A stretch of 64,000 nt of DNA from CBDFGN01 sp965247065 (GTDB taxonomy: Bacteria; Bacteroidota; Bacteroidia; Cytophagales; Cyclobacteriaceae). Position 1 is the first letter of the stretch, and the number at the start of each line of letters is the position of its first letter. The stretch lies in the NCBI GenBank assembly GCA_965247065.1, contig CBDFGN010000006.1:1550001-1614000 (forward strand). Reading direction: 5' to 3'. This document shows positions 1 to 7,966 of this stretch, one piece after another. Under the pieces are notes generated by a model, which was not told the origin of the DNA, made no database searches, and worked only from the letters and a program-made list of their open reading frames with translations. Position numbers and translations under genes: made by a program.

Positions 1-320
1 AAAATGAGATTGCAAAGGAGGAACGGTAGAAAATGCCAGGAATATTTCCTTTTAAATCCCGGGGTTTGCGACATGTAATTGTCAACATAGAAATACAATA
101 AGGGGCCGTAAAGGAATACGAATGACCAAGTAGATCCTATCAAATGAGGATACTGGTCATAATAGCCAGTAAACTGAAGATAATTGATAATAATTTGAAC
201 GAATAACATAAACAGCCACATGGCTAACACCTTGTCGCAAATGGTCCCATTTTGCTTTCTATATAATAGCAAAGAGAAGAAGAGCGCTTGCACCGCACCG
301 ATAGCTATAATTGTATTCAT
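1..320 (-). CDS. AraC-type regulator with N-terminal membrane domain, 5' part only (cut by window edge)
   Basis: Reading the minus strand from the ATG at 320 gives 106 open codons that run off the window. The protein begins MNTIIAIGAVQALFFSLLL and shows several hydrophobic helices with the motifs KVLAMWLFMLF, GYYDQYPHLIG and FLYGPLLYFYV. This is the same layout as the N-terminus of the complete AraC-type regulator at 13299-14405 (DKILAIWMLILG, GFYETHPHVQG, LVHGPFLLIYV). I infer that the missing C-terminus carries an AraC DNA-binding domain. It is divergent from the YceI gene, with about 215 bases between the two starts. The family assignment rests on similarity to the second copy, so the membrane-domain part is firm and the DNA-binding part is inferred. 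Confidence 0.75.
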   Translation of the reverse strand, partial: MNTIIAIGAVQALFFSLLLYRKQNGTICDKVLAMWLFMLFVQIIINYLQFTGYYDQYPHLIGSTWSFVFLYGPLLYFYVDNYMSQTPGFKRKYSWHFLPFLLCNLI

Positions 321-536
321 TGAAGATCAAGATGCTCTAAACTCAACCGTATTACAAGTTCAAAATCTAAAGTTATCCTCAAAATCTCCATTAAGGACCT
401 AGGGCAAAAGAAGTCTCAAATAGGAAAATAAGACCTTCTCATTAGAAAATTTTCATCCCCTTAGAATAAACCTTTCGTTATGAAGGGAAAATCGTTTTAA
501 CTCAAAATCGAATATTTAGATTAAGAATTCAAAGAC

Positions 537-1097
537 ATGAAAAAGTTAGCATTGATTATCACATTGACGGTGGCATTTACAAGATTAAATGCCCAAGACA
601 ACTTCATCACCAAATCCGGTTATGTTTCTTTTTTCTCTACAACACCTATTGAAGATATTAGGTCTGAAAATTTTAAGGTGGTGAGTAGGATCAATATCAC
701 CACCGGGGATTTGGCTTTTTCGGTGCCAATACAAAGCTTCGAATTTGAAAAGGCTTTGATGCAAAAGCATTTCAATTCCAAGGACTTTATGGATTCCAAG
801 AGCTTTCCTAAAGCCAAGTTTAAGGGTCAAATCTTGGATATGAACCAAATTGATTTAAAAAGGGATGGTACGTACGAAGTGGAGGTAAAAGGGGATTTTT
901 TTATACACGGAGTTGAGAAAAAAGGTTTTATAGCCAAAGCAACTTTAAAGGTGAAGAACTCCAAAATTGAAGGATACTCCAAGTTTAAGGTAAGAGTTGC
1001 TGATTTTAATATAGAGATGCCTGCTAAAAAGAAGGATAACGTGGCCGAGAACGTAGAAGTTGAGCTTAAATTAACTTACGATTTAGTACAGGCTTAA
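537..1097 (+). CDS. YceI-like lipid-binding periplasmic protein
   Basis: The 186-residue product has a cleavable signal peptide (MKKLALIITLTVAF, cut near LNA-QD) and a YceI-type lipocalin-like body. The body shows the usual alternation: SGYVSFFSTTPIEDI, SFEFEKALMQKHFNS, SKSFPKAKFKGQI, YEVEVKGDFFIHGVEKK, and a final FNIEMPAKKKDNVAENVEVELKL. Family members bind isoprenoid or other lipids in a beta-barrel in the periplasm. The length is typical. The gene stands alone and is followed by a good terminator hairpin at 1109-1140, so it is probably monocistronic. No clear Shine-Dalgarno is present, which is normal for this phylum. The physiological ligand cannot be told from the sequence. Confidence 0.88.
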   Translation: MKKLALIITLTVAFTRLNAQDNFITKSGYVSFFSTTPIEDIRSENFKVVSRINITTGDLAFSVPIQSFEFEKALMQKHFNSKDFMDSKSFPKAKFKGQILDMNQIDLKRDGTYEVEVKGDFFIHGVEKKGFIAKATLKVKNSKIEGYSKFKVRVADFNIEMPAKKKDNVAENVEVELKLTYDLVQA

Positions 1098-1108
1098 AAT
1101 TATTTGGT

Positions 1109-1140
1109 AAGGGTTATCATACTTAAAATAGATAACCCTT
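1109..1140 (+). terminator. Hairpin terminator after the YceI gene
   Basis: A perfect 10-bp stem (AAGGGTTATC / GATAACCCTT) with a 12-base AT loop lies 12 bases after the YceI stop and is followed by GCTTTATA. The U-tract is short, so efficiency is uncertain. Confidence 0.7.
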
Positions 1141-1183
1141 GCTTTATACACGGATAAGAATAATAAAATAAATTTTCTATTCC

Positions 1184-1898
1184 ATGAACATTCCCAGAGT
1201 AAATTTACCCAGAGTAGTAATTGTAGGAGGAGGATTTGCTGGTTTAAGCGTAGCAAAAAGGCTGAAAGAATGTTTGGGTCAATACCCGGGTTGCCGGATA
1301 CGACGGTGAAGAAGTGAAAACAAATTCCCGAAAAGATTTGCCTGCCAAAACTTTGATCTGGGCAGCTGGAGTAAAAGGAGCACCGGTAAAAGGCATTCCC
1401 ATTATAAATCCGGCAGGTAGGTTTATAGTCGATAAATTCAATAGGGTGTCGGGTTACAATAGTATTTTTTCGGCCGGAGATGTTGCATCCATGATCTCAA
1501 AAGAATATCCTAAAGGACACCCTATGCTCGCTACTGTCGCTATACTACAAGGAGAAATTTTAGGTAGAAATATTGACAGTATAATCAAGGACAAGCCTCT
1601 TAAATCCTTTAGTTATAATAGTCGGGGAACGATGGCCACCATAAGAAGGAACAAAGTGGTAGTGGACCTGACCAAGTTAAGATTTCAGGGTACTTTCGCC
1701 TGGTATATTTGGATGTTGGTTCATTTGATATTATTAGTAGGATTTAGAAATAAGCTTATAGCTCTAATTAACTGGGTCTGGAGCTATTTCAATTATGATA
1801 AAGGAGTTCGCCTTATTATAAGGCCTTTCAAAAGAAAGAAATTAAGAATTCTTGAGCCGCATAAAAGTCCTGGTTTGGTTGTAAACCAATCGTTATGA
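1184..1898 (+). pseudogene. Type II NADH dehydrogenase (NDH-2) remnant with a large internal deletion
   Basis: The ATG at 1184 opens with RVVIVGGGFAGLSVAKRLKE, the Rossmann FAD-binding start of NDH-2. After about 30 codons the frame runs into a TGA (1307-1309). A second frame then continues NTRVAGYDGEEV, KTLIWAAGVKGAPVKG and IFSAGDVAS, with hydrophobic C-terminal helices (FAWYIWMLVHLILLVGF) and a basic tail, ending at 1898. NDH-2 enzymes are about 430 residues; here roughly 200 are missing between the FAD-binding start and the middle of the protein, with the junction near 1262-1275. The enzyme would pass electrons from NADH to quinone at the membrane, but this copy cannot work. The last codons overlap the next gene (ATGA), so the two were co-transcribed. 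Confidence 0.85.
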
Positions 1899-2833
1899 AT
1901 AGGTTAGTTTCCCCAATATTCTTGGTCATTTTTTTGGTCCTTTACAATCAACTTGAAGTTGAGGCACAAGCAAAAAAAGGTTTCAGTCTTAAAGGAGCTA
2001 TCATACCGGTTAGTGAAATCATGGATGGAGGACCGCCCAGAGATGGGATTCCGTCAATTAATCATCCTGAATTTAACAAGGCAGAACAGGCTAAGTATCC
2101 GGATGACGATGCGAGAGTATTGGGGGTATATTTAAACGGGATTGCAAAAGCTTATCCTATTGGAATTCTTAACTATCACGAAATAGTTAATGATTTTTTC
2201 GGGGATGAACCGGTAGTCATAACCTATTGTCCGCTATGCGGCAGCGGAATCGCTTTTTATGCTAAGGTGGGTGGTAAAAACAGGACTTTTGGAGTATCCG
2301 GACTCCTGTATAACAGTGATGTTTTACTATATGATCGGGAAACTGAATCATTATGGTCTCAAATTATGGCCCAGGCCGTAACAGGTCCAATGAAAGGAAG
2401 TGAACTGGAAATAATCACTACCATCAACACCACGTGGAAAGAATGGAAGGACAACCATCCCAACACTTTGGTGCTGTCAACCAAGACCGGCTATGCCCGC
2501 AATTACAACAGCACGCCTTACGCAGGATATGACGATAGCGAATCTTTATATTTTCCGGTAAAGAAAAGAAACCGGTCTTACCACCCCAAAGAAAGAATAC
2601 TTGGAGTCGAGGTGAATGGCAAATATAAAGCCTACCCATTTTCTGAGCTTGAAAAAGCGGGTTGTGATATTGAAGACAGCTTTAATGGTAAAAAAATTAG
2701 GGTTCTATTTGATAATGAGGCCAAAGCTGCCCGTATTGTTGACGAAGAGGGTTTAGAAATTCCCAGCTATGTTTCCTTTTGGTTTGCCTGGGCTGCATTT
2801 CACAAAAAAACCGAAGTCTTCACAGCAGAATAA
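1895..2833 (+). CDS. DUF3179 domain-containing exported protein
   Basis: The 312-residue protein has a signal peptide (MNRLVSPIFLVIFLVLYN, cut near VEAQA). It then has a DUF3179 body with the diagnostic stretches IMDGGPPRDGIPSI, AYPIGILNYHEIVND, VITYCPLCGSGIAF and TFGVSGLLYNSDVLLYDRETESLW. The CPLCG cysteine pair may bind a metal or form a disulfide; the function of the family is not known. The start ATG at 1895 overlaps the stop of the NDH-2 remnant by four bases, so translation was probably coupled to it. With that enzyme broken, expression of this gene may be reduced. It appears intact to a stop at 2831-2833. Confidence 0.85.
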   Translation: MNRLVSPIFLVIFLVLYNQLEVEAQAKKGFSLKGAIIPVSEIMDGGPPRDGIPSINHPEFNKAEQAKYPDDDARVLGVYLNGIAKAYPIGILNYHEIVNDFFGDEPVVITYCPLCGSGIAFYAKVGGKNRTFGVSGLLYNSDVLLYDRETESLWSQIMAQAVTGPMKGSELEIITTINTTWKEWKDNHPNTLVLSTKTGYARNYNSTPYAGYDDSESLYFPVKKRNRSYHPKERILGVEVNGKYKAYPFSELEKAGCDIEDSFNGKKIRVLFDNEAKAARIVDEEGLEIPSYVSFWFAWAAFHKKTEVFTAE

Positions 2834-3229
2834 CTTCCTTTCAGTTCCTCTATTCAAGGGCTGTTGCTGAATGGGCGACAGCGGGTACATCCCGGATATT
2901 TATTAATTGTCACCAACCCTTCTAGTAAATAAGTCTATTTGGTGGATTGCTTAGTTCAGACGCTGCGCGCTTTAGCTCGGGTATTCTAGCTCTTGCCACC
3001 ACACGCCACATTGACGATATCAACCGCCCTCTCCTACCTCTTAATTCCTAGTCCTTAATCGCTTTTCTGTCCGTTGATGCTTTCTGCTCCATAGCTAACT
3101 AGTGGATCAGCTAAAGCCATTAGGATCATCTTGACCAGATTTTTGGAGGACATTTTGGCCTATCGTTCCAAACTCGTATGGGGTGTTGTGATGAAATCAT
3201 CTGGTCATCAGTGAGTTACAAAGGAATAA
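2834..3229. other. Intergenic stretch, no gene seen
   Basis: About 400 bases without a convincing reading frame on either strand. A segment near 2950-3070 (CGCTTTAGCTCGGG and TCCTTAATCGCTTTTC) weakly recalls the dispersed intergenic repeat described at 23170-23340, but too loosely to call. The 3' end leads into the duplicated leader sequence at 3230. Confidence 0.4.
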
Positions 3230-3304
3230 GTCTCATTTTTTAAGATGAGACCATACAGCTATCTGAATTCCGTTTTAAGTCTAAACAACAAATAAAAGTT
3301 AACT
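3230..3304 (+). promoter_or_regulatory. Leader repeat, copy A (upstream of the 3309 gene)
   Basis: About 75 bases directly before the 3309 start are repeated, at roughly 80 percent identity by eye, at 3824-3897. The 5' part is an inverted repeat, GTCTCAT / ATGAGAC around an 8-base loop. It is followed by a conserved ACAGCTATC-GAATTCCGTT block and an A-rich run to the start codon. The same element before two genes suggests a shared operator or 5'-UTR structure; this is inference. Confidence 0.6.
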
Positions 3305-3308
3305 GATT

Positions 3309-3842
3309 ATGAAAACATTGAAATCCAATATGGATAAAGGCCGGAGAGGTGAAAACAAGGGCAAAACTTTATTATGGACCATTCTAGTTATGCTTTTTGG
3401 ACTGATGGGTGCAGTTTATACGGTCGTTGCTGAGAACCACAAACTCCGGCAGAAGAGCCCGCCGAAAGATGCGGAATTAGAGGAAACCCTTCCAAGCATT
3501 GCCTTGATGGATCAGGAGCTGGATCTCAAAAGAAAGGCAGCAGTGGAATTGAGGAGTAATGTGGTGGAGGTAAACTCAATCCAGTGGAATTTGGCGGATG
3601 AGAAAAACCAAGTAACGGCTTCAAAGCAGAAGGAATTAGCATCGTCGCGGGCAAAAGTTGAAGGATATACAATTCTTCTCAATCTAAAGGAAATGGAGAA
3701 GGATTTAAGAAAGGCTCGGAAGCAGGCCAGGAAAAAGGAAAGGAAAAAACGGCGAGAGGAAAAAAGAGCCAAGCTGCAGGATTACCGGGACCATTGGATG
3801 TCATACATTTTATCCCCAAATGGGTCTCATTTTTCAAGATAA
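3309..3842 (+). CDS. Small membrane-anchored coiled-coil protein with a strongly basic C-terminus
   Basis: The 177-residue protein is not recognised as a named family. It has a basic N-terminus (KGRRGENKGK) and one transmembrane segment at about residues 20-42 (LLWTILVMLFGLMGAVYTVV). A charged, probably helical or coiled-coil region follows, and near 130-155 there is a run very rich in Lys, Arg and Glu (RKARKQARKKERKKRREEKR). A similar basic helix occurs in the product at 5905-6351 (RKRAKKEERRIKREERRARW). The last codons lie inside leader repeat copy B, so the C-terminal residues (GSHFSR) may be an accident of the duplication. The start ATG at 3309 follows copy A of the repeat. Confidence 0.6.
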   Translation: MKTLKSNMDKGRRGENKGKTLLWTILVMLFGLMGAVYTVVAENHKLRQKSPPKDAELEETLPSIALMDQELDLKRKAAVELRSNVVEVNSIQWNLADEKNQVTASKQKELASSRAKVEGYTILLNLKEMEKDLRKARKQARKKERKKRREEKRAKLQDYRDHWMSYILSPNGSHFSR

Positions 3843-3897
3843 GACTTTACAGCTATCGGAATTCCGTTAAGCCTAAAAAAAATAAAAAGTTAATTAA
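3824..3897 (+). promoter_or_regulatory. Leader repeat, copy B (originally upstream of the 4946 gene)
   Basis: Imperfect copy of 3230-3304: GTCTCAT / ATAAGAC inverted repeat, ACAGCTATC-GAATTCCGTT block, then A-rich sequence. IS982 copy 1 is inserted at its 3' end (target duplication 3890-3897). The element is now separated by the IS from the DUF4199 gene it used to precede. Confidence 0.6.
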
Positions 3898-4926
3898 CGT
3901 GAGTTCGATATAAAATAGAGTAGTTTATTGATAGAAAAAAGGCAGAAAATTAGTATATTAAGTCATTGACAATCAACAAAATAACTAATATTTCTACCTA
4001 TGTTAACTGCTACTAAAATTACTGAAATTTTTTGTTCCATTGACGATTTTTGTCTGGATTTTGTCCCAAAATTGGAAAAAAGATTGCTGGGAAGTAAAAA
4101 GCGCAACAAACCTGGTAAGCTTTCTTTATCCGAAGTAATGACTATACAGGTCTTGTTCCAGATCTCAGGATATCGAAATTTCAAGACCTTTTACAACACA
4201 TACGTTTGTGGCCACTTGCGCTCCTTCTTTCCTGATGTGGTAAGCTATAACCGAATGGTAGAACTTTGTAGTGGAAGTCTTCTGCCAATGGCTATTTATC
4301 TGAAAACACAAGGGACTGGACAGTGTACAGGTATAAGTTTTATAGACAGCACTCCGTTAAGGGTCTGTCATAACAGACGGATCCATAACCATAAAGTATT
4401 TGAAGGGTTAGCTAAAAGAGGCCATTGTTCCATCGGATGGTTCTACGGGTTTAAGCTCCATCTTATCACTGCTGATACGGGTGAAATCATCGATTTTATG
4501 CTCACACCGGGCAATGTGGATGACAGAAAGCCTCTTAAAATTGAACGGTTTATTAAGAAATTATTCGGAAAGCTCTTTGGTGATAAAGGCTACATCAGTA
4601 AGGAACTTTTTAAAAATCTGTTCTTCCGCGGAGTCCATCTGATAACCAAACTCAAACGCAATATGAAGTCCTCATCCTTAACCCCCATCATGGATGCTAT
4701 AATGCTCCGTAAAAGGGCTATTTGTGAGACTATCATTGATCAACTTAAAAACATCTTCCAGATTGAACACTCCAGGCACAGGAGCCCAACTAATTTCCTT
4801 ACCAACCTTTTCTCGGCTTTAATCGCTTACAACTTTTGCGAAAAAAAGCCCTCAATCAAATTGAACTACCAGGACACCGGTCAACTCTTTCTCGCTCTTT
4901 AATCATTCCTTATTGTCGAACTCACG
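3898..4926 (+). mobile_element. IS982-family insertion sequence, copy 1
   Basis: The 1029-bp element has terminal inverted repeats beginning CGTGAGTTCGA and an 8-bp target duplication TTAATTAA at 3890-3897 and 4927-4934. It encodes one transposase. The second copy (23794-24822) has the same length and the same translated product and lies in the opposite orientation, so both are recent arrivals. It landed between a duplicated leader sequence and the DUF4199 gene. Confidence 0.93.
4000..4902 (+). CDS. IS982-family transposase
   Basis: The 300-residue DDE transposase is complete and of normal length for IS982. The N-terminal part (LSLSEVMTIQVLFQISGYRNFKTFY) is the IS982 DNA-binding region. Candidate catalytic acidic residues lie in SFIDSTPLRVCHNRR, LFGDKGYISKELF and RAICETIIDQLK. 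Together these cut and rejoin the element ends. A TTGAC and a TAATATTTC box just upstream (about 3966-3995) could serve as its promoter. The protein is identical to that of copy 2 at 23818-24720. Confidence 0.95.
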   Translation: MLTATKITEIFCSIDDFCLDFVPKLEKRLLGSKKRNKPGKLSLSEVMTIQVLFQISGYRNFKTFYNTYVCGHLRSFFPDVVSYNRMVELCSGSLLPMAIYLKTQGTGQCTGISFIDSTPLRVCHNRRIHNHKVFEGLAKRGHCSIGWFYGFKLHLITADTGEIIDFMLTPGNVDDRKPLKIERFIKKLFGKLFGDKGYISKELFKNLFFRGVHLITKLKRNMKSSSLTPIMDAIMLRKRAICETIIDQLKNIFQIEHSRHRSPTNFLTNLFSALIAYNFCEKKPSIKLNYQDTGQLFLAL

Positions 4927-4945
4927 TTAATTAATCACGAAAGCA

Positions 4946-5398
4946 ATGAAATCAAAAATGGAAAAAGTTTCATTTAAATACGGAGTCTTAACTGCGGCGG
5001 GTTTAACAGCCGTATTCCTGCTGGCAAAATTTGCCGGCCTGACCCACTTGCTGGAATTAAGGTTGCTGAACTTGCCGATCCTGGCAGGAGGTATTCTGAT
5101 GGCTATCCATCATTTCAAAGCCCAAAACAACAGCCGCATGGCTTACCTTGAAGGATTTGGAATCGGCGTGTTCACCTCATTAATTGGAGTGACCACCTTT
5201 GCCGTTTTCATCTTATCCTACTTAACGCTGATTGATCCGGCCTTTATGGACATCATTAGGGAAACGGCTGTGTTCGGCAGATACCTAAATCCGTACATCG
5301 CCTCGTTTGCCATAATAATGGAGGGGTTAGGGTCCGGTCTGGTGATCACATTTACTTCAATGCAATATTTCAAAAGCCCTCATGGAGTGAAAGTTTGA
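4946..5398 (+). CDS. DUF4199-like membrane protein
   Basis: The 150-residue protein has four predicted transmembrane helices, near residues 12-28, 38-55, 70-95 and 115-138, with the pattern VSFKYGVLTAAGL, GGILMAIHHFKAQNN and YLEGFGIGVFTSLIG. This matches the DUF4199 family, common in Bacteroidetes and of unknown function. A downstream ATG at 4958 (MEKVSFKYG) is an equally possible start. Its stop is immediately followed by the 5401 gene, suggesting one transcript. IS982 now separates it from leader copy B, so its expression may depend on the IS or be lost. Confidence 0.75.
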   Translation: MKSKMEKVSFKYGVLTAAGLTAVFLLAKFAGLTHLLELRLLNLPILAGGILMAIHHFKAQNNSRMAYLEGFGIGVFTSLIGVTTFAVFILSYLTLIDPAFMDIIRETAVFGRYLNPYIASFAIIMEGLGSGLVITFTSMQYFKSPHGVKV

Positions 5399-5400
5399 AT

Positions 5401-5880
5401 ATGAAATACATTAGCAAACATATCTTTCTGTTTCTGGCCTTGATGGGCGCGTTTGGAGCCCTGGGCATGAACGCCGGGAAAGGGCAAATGGAGATGCCTG
5501 GGATCGTTCTGATTTCCGAAGGAACAAGCTCCTATTGTTGCGATGGGACAAAGGTGAAACGATCAACCTGGAAGAAGGCCCGGAAATGGTCTAAAGTGGC
5601 AGCAAGGGAGAAACTTAAGGAGGCAAGTTCAAACGCCCGTGAACGGTGGTTTGAGATTCCTCAGGAAGGGCCTAATTACAGACTTCAGCCTGATTCTCCC
5701 CAAATTGGGTTTGGGTTGACCTACGCTTACAATCGGTATCGGCATGGATTGGGTGAATTAGATCTTCTGGATTGGAAATACCAGGTGCAAGACAGCAACA
5801 CCGGCCATAGCAGCCCTCCCCATGATTGTCTGGTGTGTGTAAGAACCAAGCGGCTCCGACCATATAGCGGCAGGAAGTGA
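5401..5880 (+). CDS. Hypothetical exported protein
   Basis: About 159 residues from ATG 5401; an in-frame TTG at 5395 overlaps the previous stop but is less likely. A signal peptide (MKYISKHIFLFLALMGAFGALG) precedes a cysteine pair (SSYCCDGT) and a basic, helical segment (KKARKWSKVAAREKLKEASSNARERW). The C-terminus reads as low-complexity sequence (HDCLVCVRTKRLRPYSGRK) and could be the product of a frameshift. No named family is recognised. It lies in a run of small exported basic proteins (3309, 5401, 5905). Confidence 0.55.
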   Translation: MKYISKHIFLFLALMGAFGALGMNAGKGQMEMPGIVLISEGTSSYCCDGTKVKRSTWKKARKWSKVAAREKLKEASSNARERWFEIPQEGPNYRLQPDSPQIGFGLTYAYNRYRHGLGELDLLDWKYQVQDSNTGHSSPPHDCLVCVRTKRLRPYSGRK

Positions 5881-5904
5881 ATTTGAACTTTAAACACAAA
5901 CACA

Positions 5905-6351
5905 ATGAACCTAGTGAAATACCGAAGTCTGATGCCGGCAGCAGCCATGTTGGCAACATTTGGAAGTTTTGTATTTGCCCAAAACATAGAGGAAGAGGCA
6001 ATATCCGATGTCATTTACTGTAAAAACACCGAAGCTGATAAATCTCAGTTAGATGTAAATTCAGATTTAAGCGAGAAGGACTTCGAGAAGCTTCGCAAGC
6101 GAGCTAAGAAAGAGGAACGGAGAATAAAGCGGGAGGAAAGAAGAGCTAGGTGGCGGGAGTCAAACCGTGACTACCGAGTCAATGCCGAACGTTACCATCC
6201 CTATTTTGACGACGGTTATAGTGGATTCCATTACTATGGTCATGGATATGGCTATCCCAACCTGTACGGGTCCTGGTCCAGATACCGGCACTATTACAGG
6301 TACCGACCCTCTTATCGTCGGCACCATCATCGTAGGCACTACGGAGGTTGA
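5905..6351 (+). CDS. Hypothetical exported protein with basic helix and Tyr/His/Arg/Gly-rich tail
   Basis: The 148-residue product has a signal peptide (cleaved near VFA-QN) and a short acidic linker. A Lys/Arg/Glu-rich helix follows at about residues 58-90 (EKLRKRAKKEERRIKREER), then a tail dominated by Tyr, His, Gly and Arg (YYGHGYGYPNLYGSW, HHHRRHYGG). The basic helix resembles the one in the 3309 product. Such tails occur in small envelope proteins of Bacteroidetes, but no function is assigned. It lies 24 bases after the 5401 gene and probably shares its transcript. Confidence 0.55.
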   Translation: MNLVKYRSLMPAAAMLATFGSFVFAQNIEEEAISDVIYCKNTEADKSQLDVNSDLSEKDFEKLRKRAKKEERRIKREERRARWRESNRDYRVNAERYHPYFDDGYSGFHYYGHGYGYPNLYGSWSRYRHYYRYRPSYRRHHHRRHYGG

Positions 6352-6435
6352 GTGGGCGGGCTTCGTTCTGGCAAGGAGAAGATGTGAAAATGTGCACTTG
6401 GAAGGTGTATAAACTATTTAAATAAGATCTAAATA

Positions 6436-6906
6436 ATGAAAATAGCGACACAAATTATGATGTTTCTCGCCGGGATTCATGTTTCGCCAGTTCTCGGCCA
6501 GGATCTAACCGGTTTATTTGAGGAATTGTCACCTAGTGCAGTGGTCATCAAAACCCTGGAAGGAGAAGAGAGTTTGTTCGATCCTGAGGTAAAGCGAGGT
6601 TTGGGGTCTGGAGTAGTCCTTGAAGATGGTTTGGTACTCACCGCATCCCACGTAGTCCACAAGGCTAATTTAATAACGGTAGTTACTCAAGCCGGTGATG
6701 AAATTTTGGCCGAAGTTGTTTCATCTGTTCCTGCGGCCGATCTGGCACTGCTTAAATTAAAAAGACTGCCGGCCGACTTTAAAGTGGCCGTATTGGGCAA
6801 CTCGGACCAGGTTAATATAGGCGAGGAAATCCTGGTGATTGGTGCACCGATGGGATTGGGGCAGTCTTTGTCCGGTGGCCATGTTAGTGGCCGTCAGGTC
6901 GGGTAA
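6436..6906 (+). pseudogene. Truncated trypsin-like (HtrA/DegP-type) serine protease
   Basis: The 156-residue product has a signal peptide (cut near LG-QD) and the first half of an HtrA-type protease fold. The catalytic His is in VLTASHVVH and the Asp is in AADLALLKL, followed by VLGNSDQVNIGEEILVIGAP. The frame ends at SGGHVSGRQVG just before the oxyanion and GNSGGP serine region, and no PDZ domain follows. Without the serine it cannot be an active peptidase. Nothing after 6909 continues the family in another frame, so this is a 3' deletion and not a simple frameshift. Confidence 0.75.
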
Positions 6907-7208
6907 GCTCCTCACACCGTATTTACGGGCTACAATAACAACATGCTCCTTCCGCAGCCCGTGTTGTCAATGGCCACTCCGAAGGATGTGAGCTCGAAAT
7001 CAGATTTTAGCAACGCTTAAGCTTAACATACAGCCTTAGTTTGTTTTGGTTGGTTCATTCATTCCGTTTTAGTAAATAATCTCCTCGAACCAACCGTATA
7101 ACTTAAAAAGTTCCAAGGAGCGCATTATTGGTGGAATGCACCCAAACCAATTTTTGGAGTGAGGTCCCTATTTTAGAGCCACCAAAGAAAACCAATGGGT
7201 CGATAGCG
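6907..7208. other. Intergenic stretch, no gene seen
   Basis: About 300 bases with no convincing frame. It contains the 5' region of the Crp/Fnr gene. The missing 3' half of the protease was looked for here and not found. Confidence 0.4.
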
Positions 7209-7217
7209 TAGTTTTGC
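7209..7217 (+). promoter_or_regulatory. Bacteroidetes -7 promoter element for the Crp/Fnr gene
   Basis: TAGTTTTGC fits the TAnnTTTG consensus recognised by the primary sigma factor of this phylum. It lies only about 7 bases before the ATG at 7224, so the mRNA would have a very short or no leader. Confidence 0.5.
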
Positions 7218-7223
7218 ACCACT

Positions 7224-7829
7224 ATGCCAGATAAGAAAGACACACCTGACGTGCAACCTCTTCTAGATTATATAGATGGCCACATATCTCTCACCCCTGA
7301 CGAAAAATCCGGTCTGCTTGGCAAGATCAAACTCCGAAACTACCTAAAAGGACAATTTATCGTACAACAGGGAGACACCTGTCAGTTTCTAAGCTTTGTC
7401 CTGTCGGGCTGCTTAAAAACGTCGCATATCGACAACAATGGCCAGGAGCATATTATCAGGTTTGCTATCGAAGGCTGGTGGATAGCGGATTTAGGAAGTT
7501 TTATATCCCAAACGCCGGCGGATTGTAATGTGCAGTGTTTAGAGAACACCAGGGTAGTACAGTTCTCTGATTCAAACCTTGAACAACTTTATTTGGAAAT
7601 CCCCCACCTGGAAAGATTGTTTCGAATTCTTTTTCAAAGAGCCTTTGCCGCCTCAGAGAAGCGTGTCATTCGAAATTTCAGTCTTCCAGCCAAAGAACGT
7701 TATTTGATATTCCGGGAGCAGTATCCTGATATTGAGCAGCGTGTCCCTCAATACCTGGTGGCCTCGTATCTGGGTATTACCAAGGAGTTCCTGAGCAAAA
7801 TTCGCAACCAGCTGGCACGTGGGCAGTAG
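7224..7829 (+). CDS. Crp/Fnr-family transcriptional regulator
   Basis: The 201-residue protein has an N-terminal cyclic-nucleotide-binding-like barrel (about residues 20-125: YLKGQFIVQQGDTCQFLSFVLSGCLKT, EHIIRFAIEGWW). A dimerisation helix and a short C-terminal winged helix (YLVASYLGITKEFLSKIRNQL) follow. The barrel lacks the usual phosphate-binding RXS arginine signature for cAMP, so the effector is unknown, as in most Bacteroidetes members. A promoter -7 element lies directly upstream. The next gene on the same strand is a small membrane protein, 137 bases away, and may be a target. Confidence 0.9.
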   Translation: MPDKKDTPDVQPLLDYIDGHISLTPDEKSGLLGKIKLRNYLKGQFIVQQGDTCQFLSFVLSGCLKTSHIDNNGQEHIIRFAIEGWWIADLGSFISQTPADCNVQCLENTRVVQFSDSNLEQLYLEIPHLERLFRILFQRAFAASEKRVIRNFSLPAKERYLIFREQYPDIEQRVPQYLVASYLGITKEFLSKIRNQLARGQ

Positions 7830-7966
7830 CCAAATGTTAACCTAGTTTAACCTCCTTTTGTAATCTAATTCATTTTTATCCATTGCCCTTCGGCTGAGCT
7901 TTACGGTCAGCATTTTTAGGAAAATGCCACAGGATAATTAATGATTCACTTAAACAAAAGAAAAAG

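Noticed and set aside
220..402. 60-codon plus-strand frame
   Set aside because: It is the shadow of the minus-strand AraC-type gene at 1-320, which has coherent membrane-helix sequence and a close match at 13299-14405.
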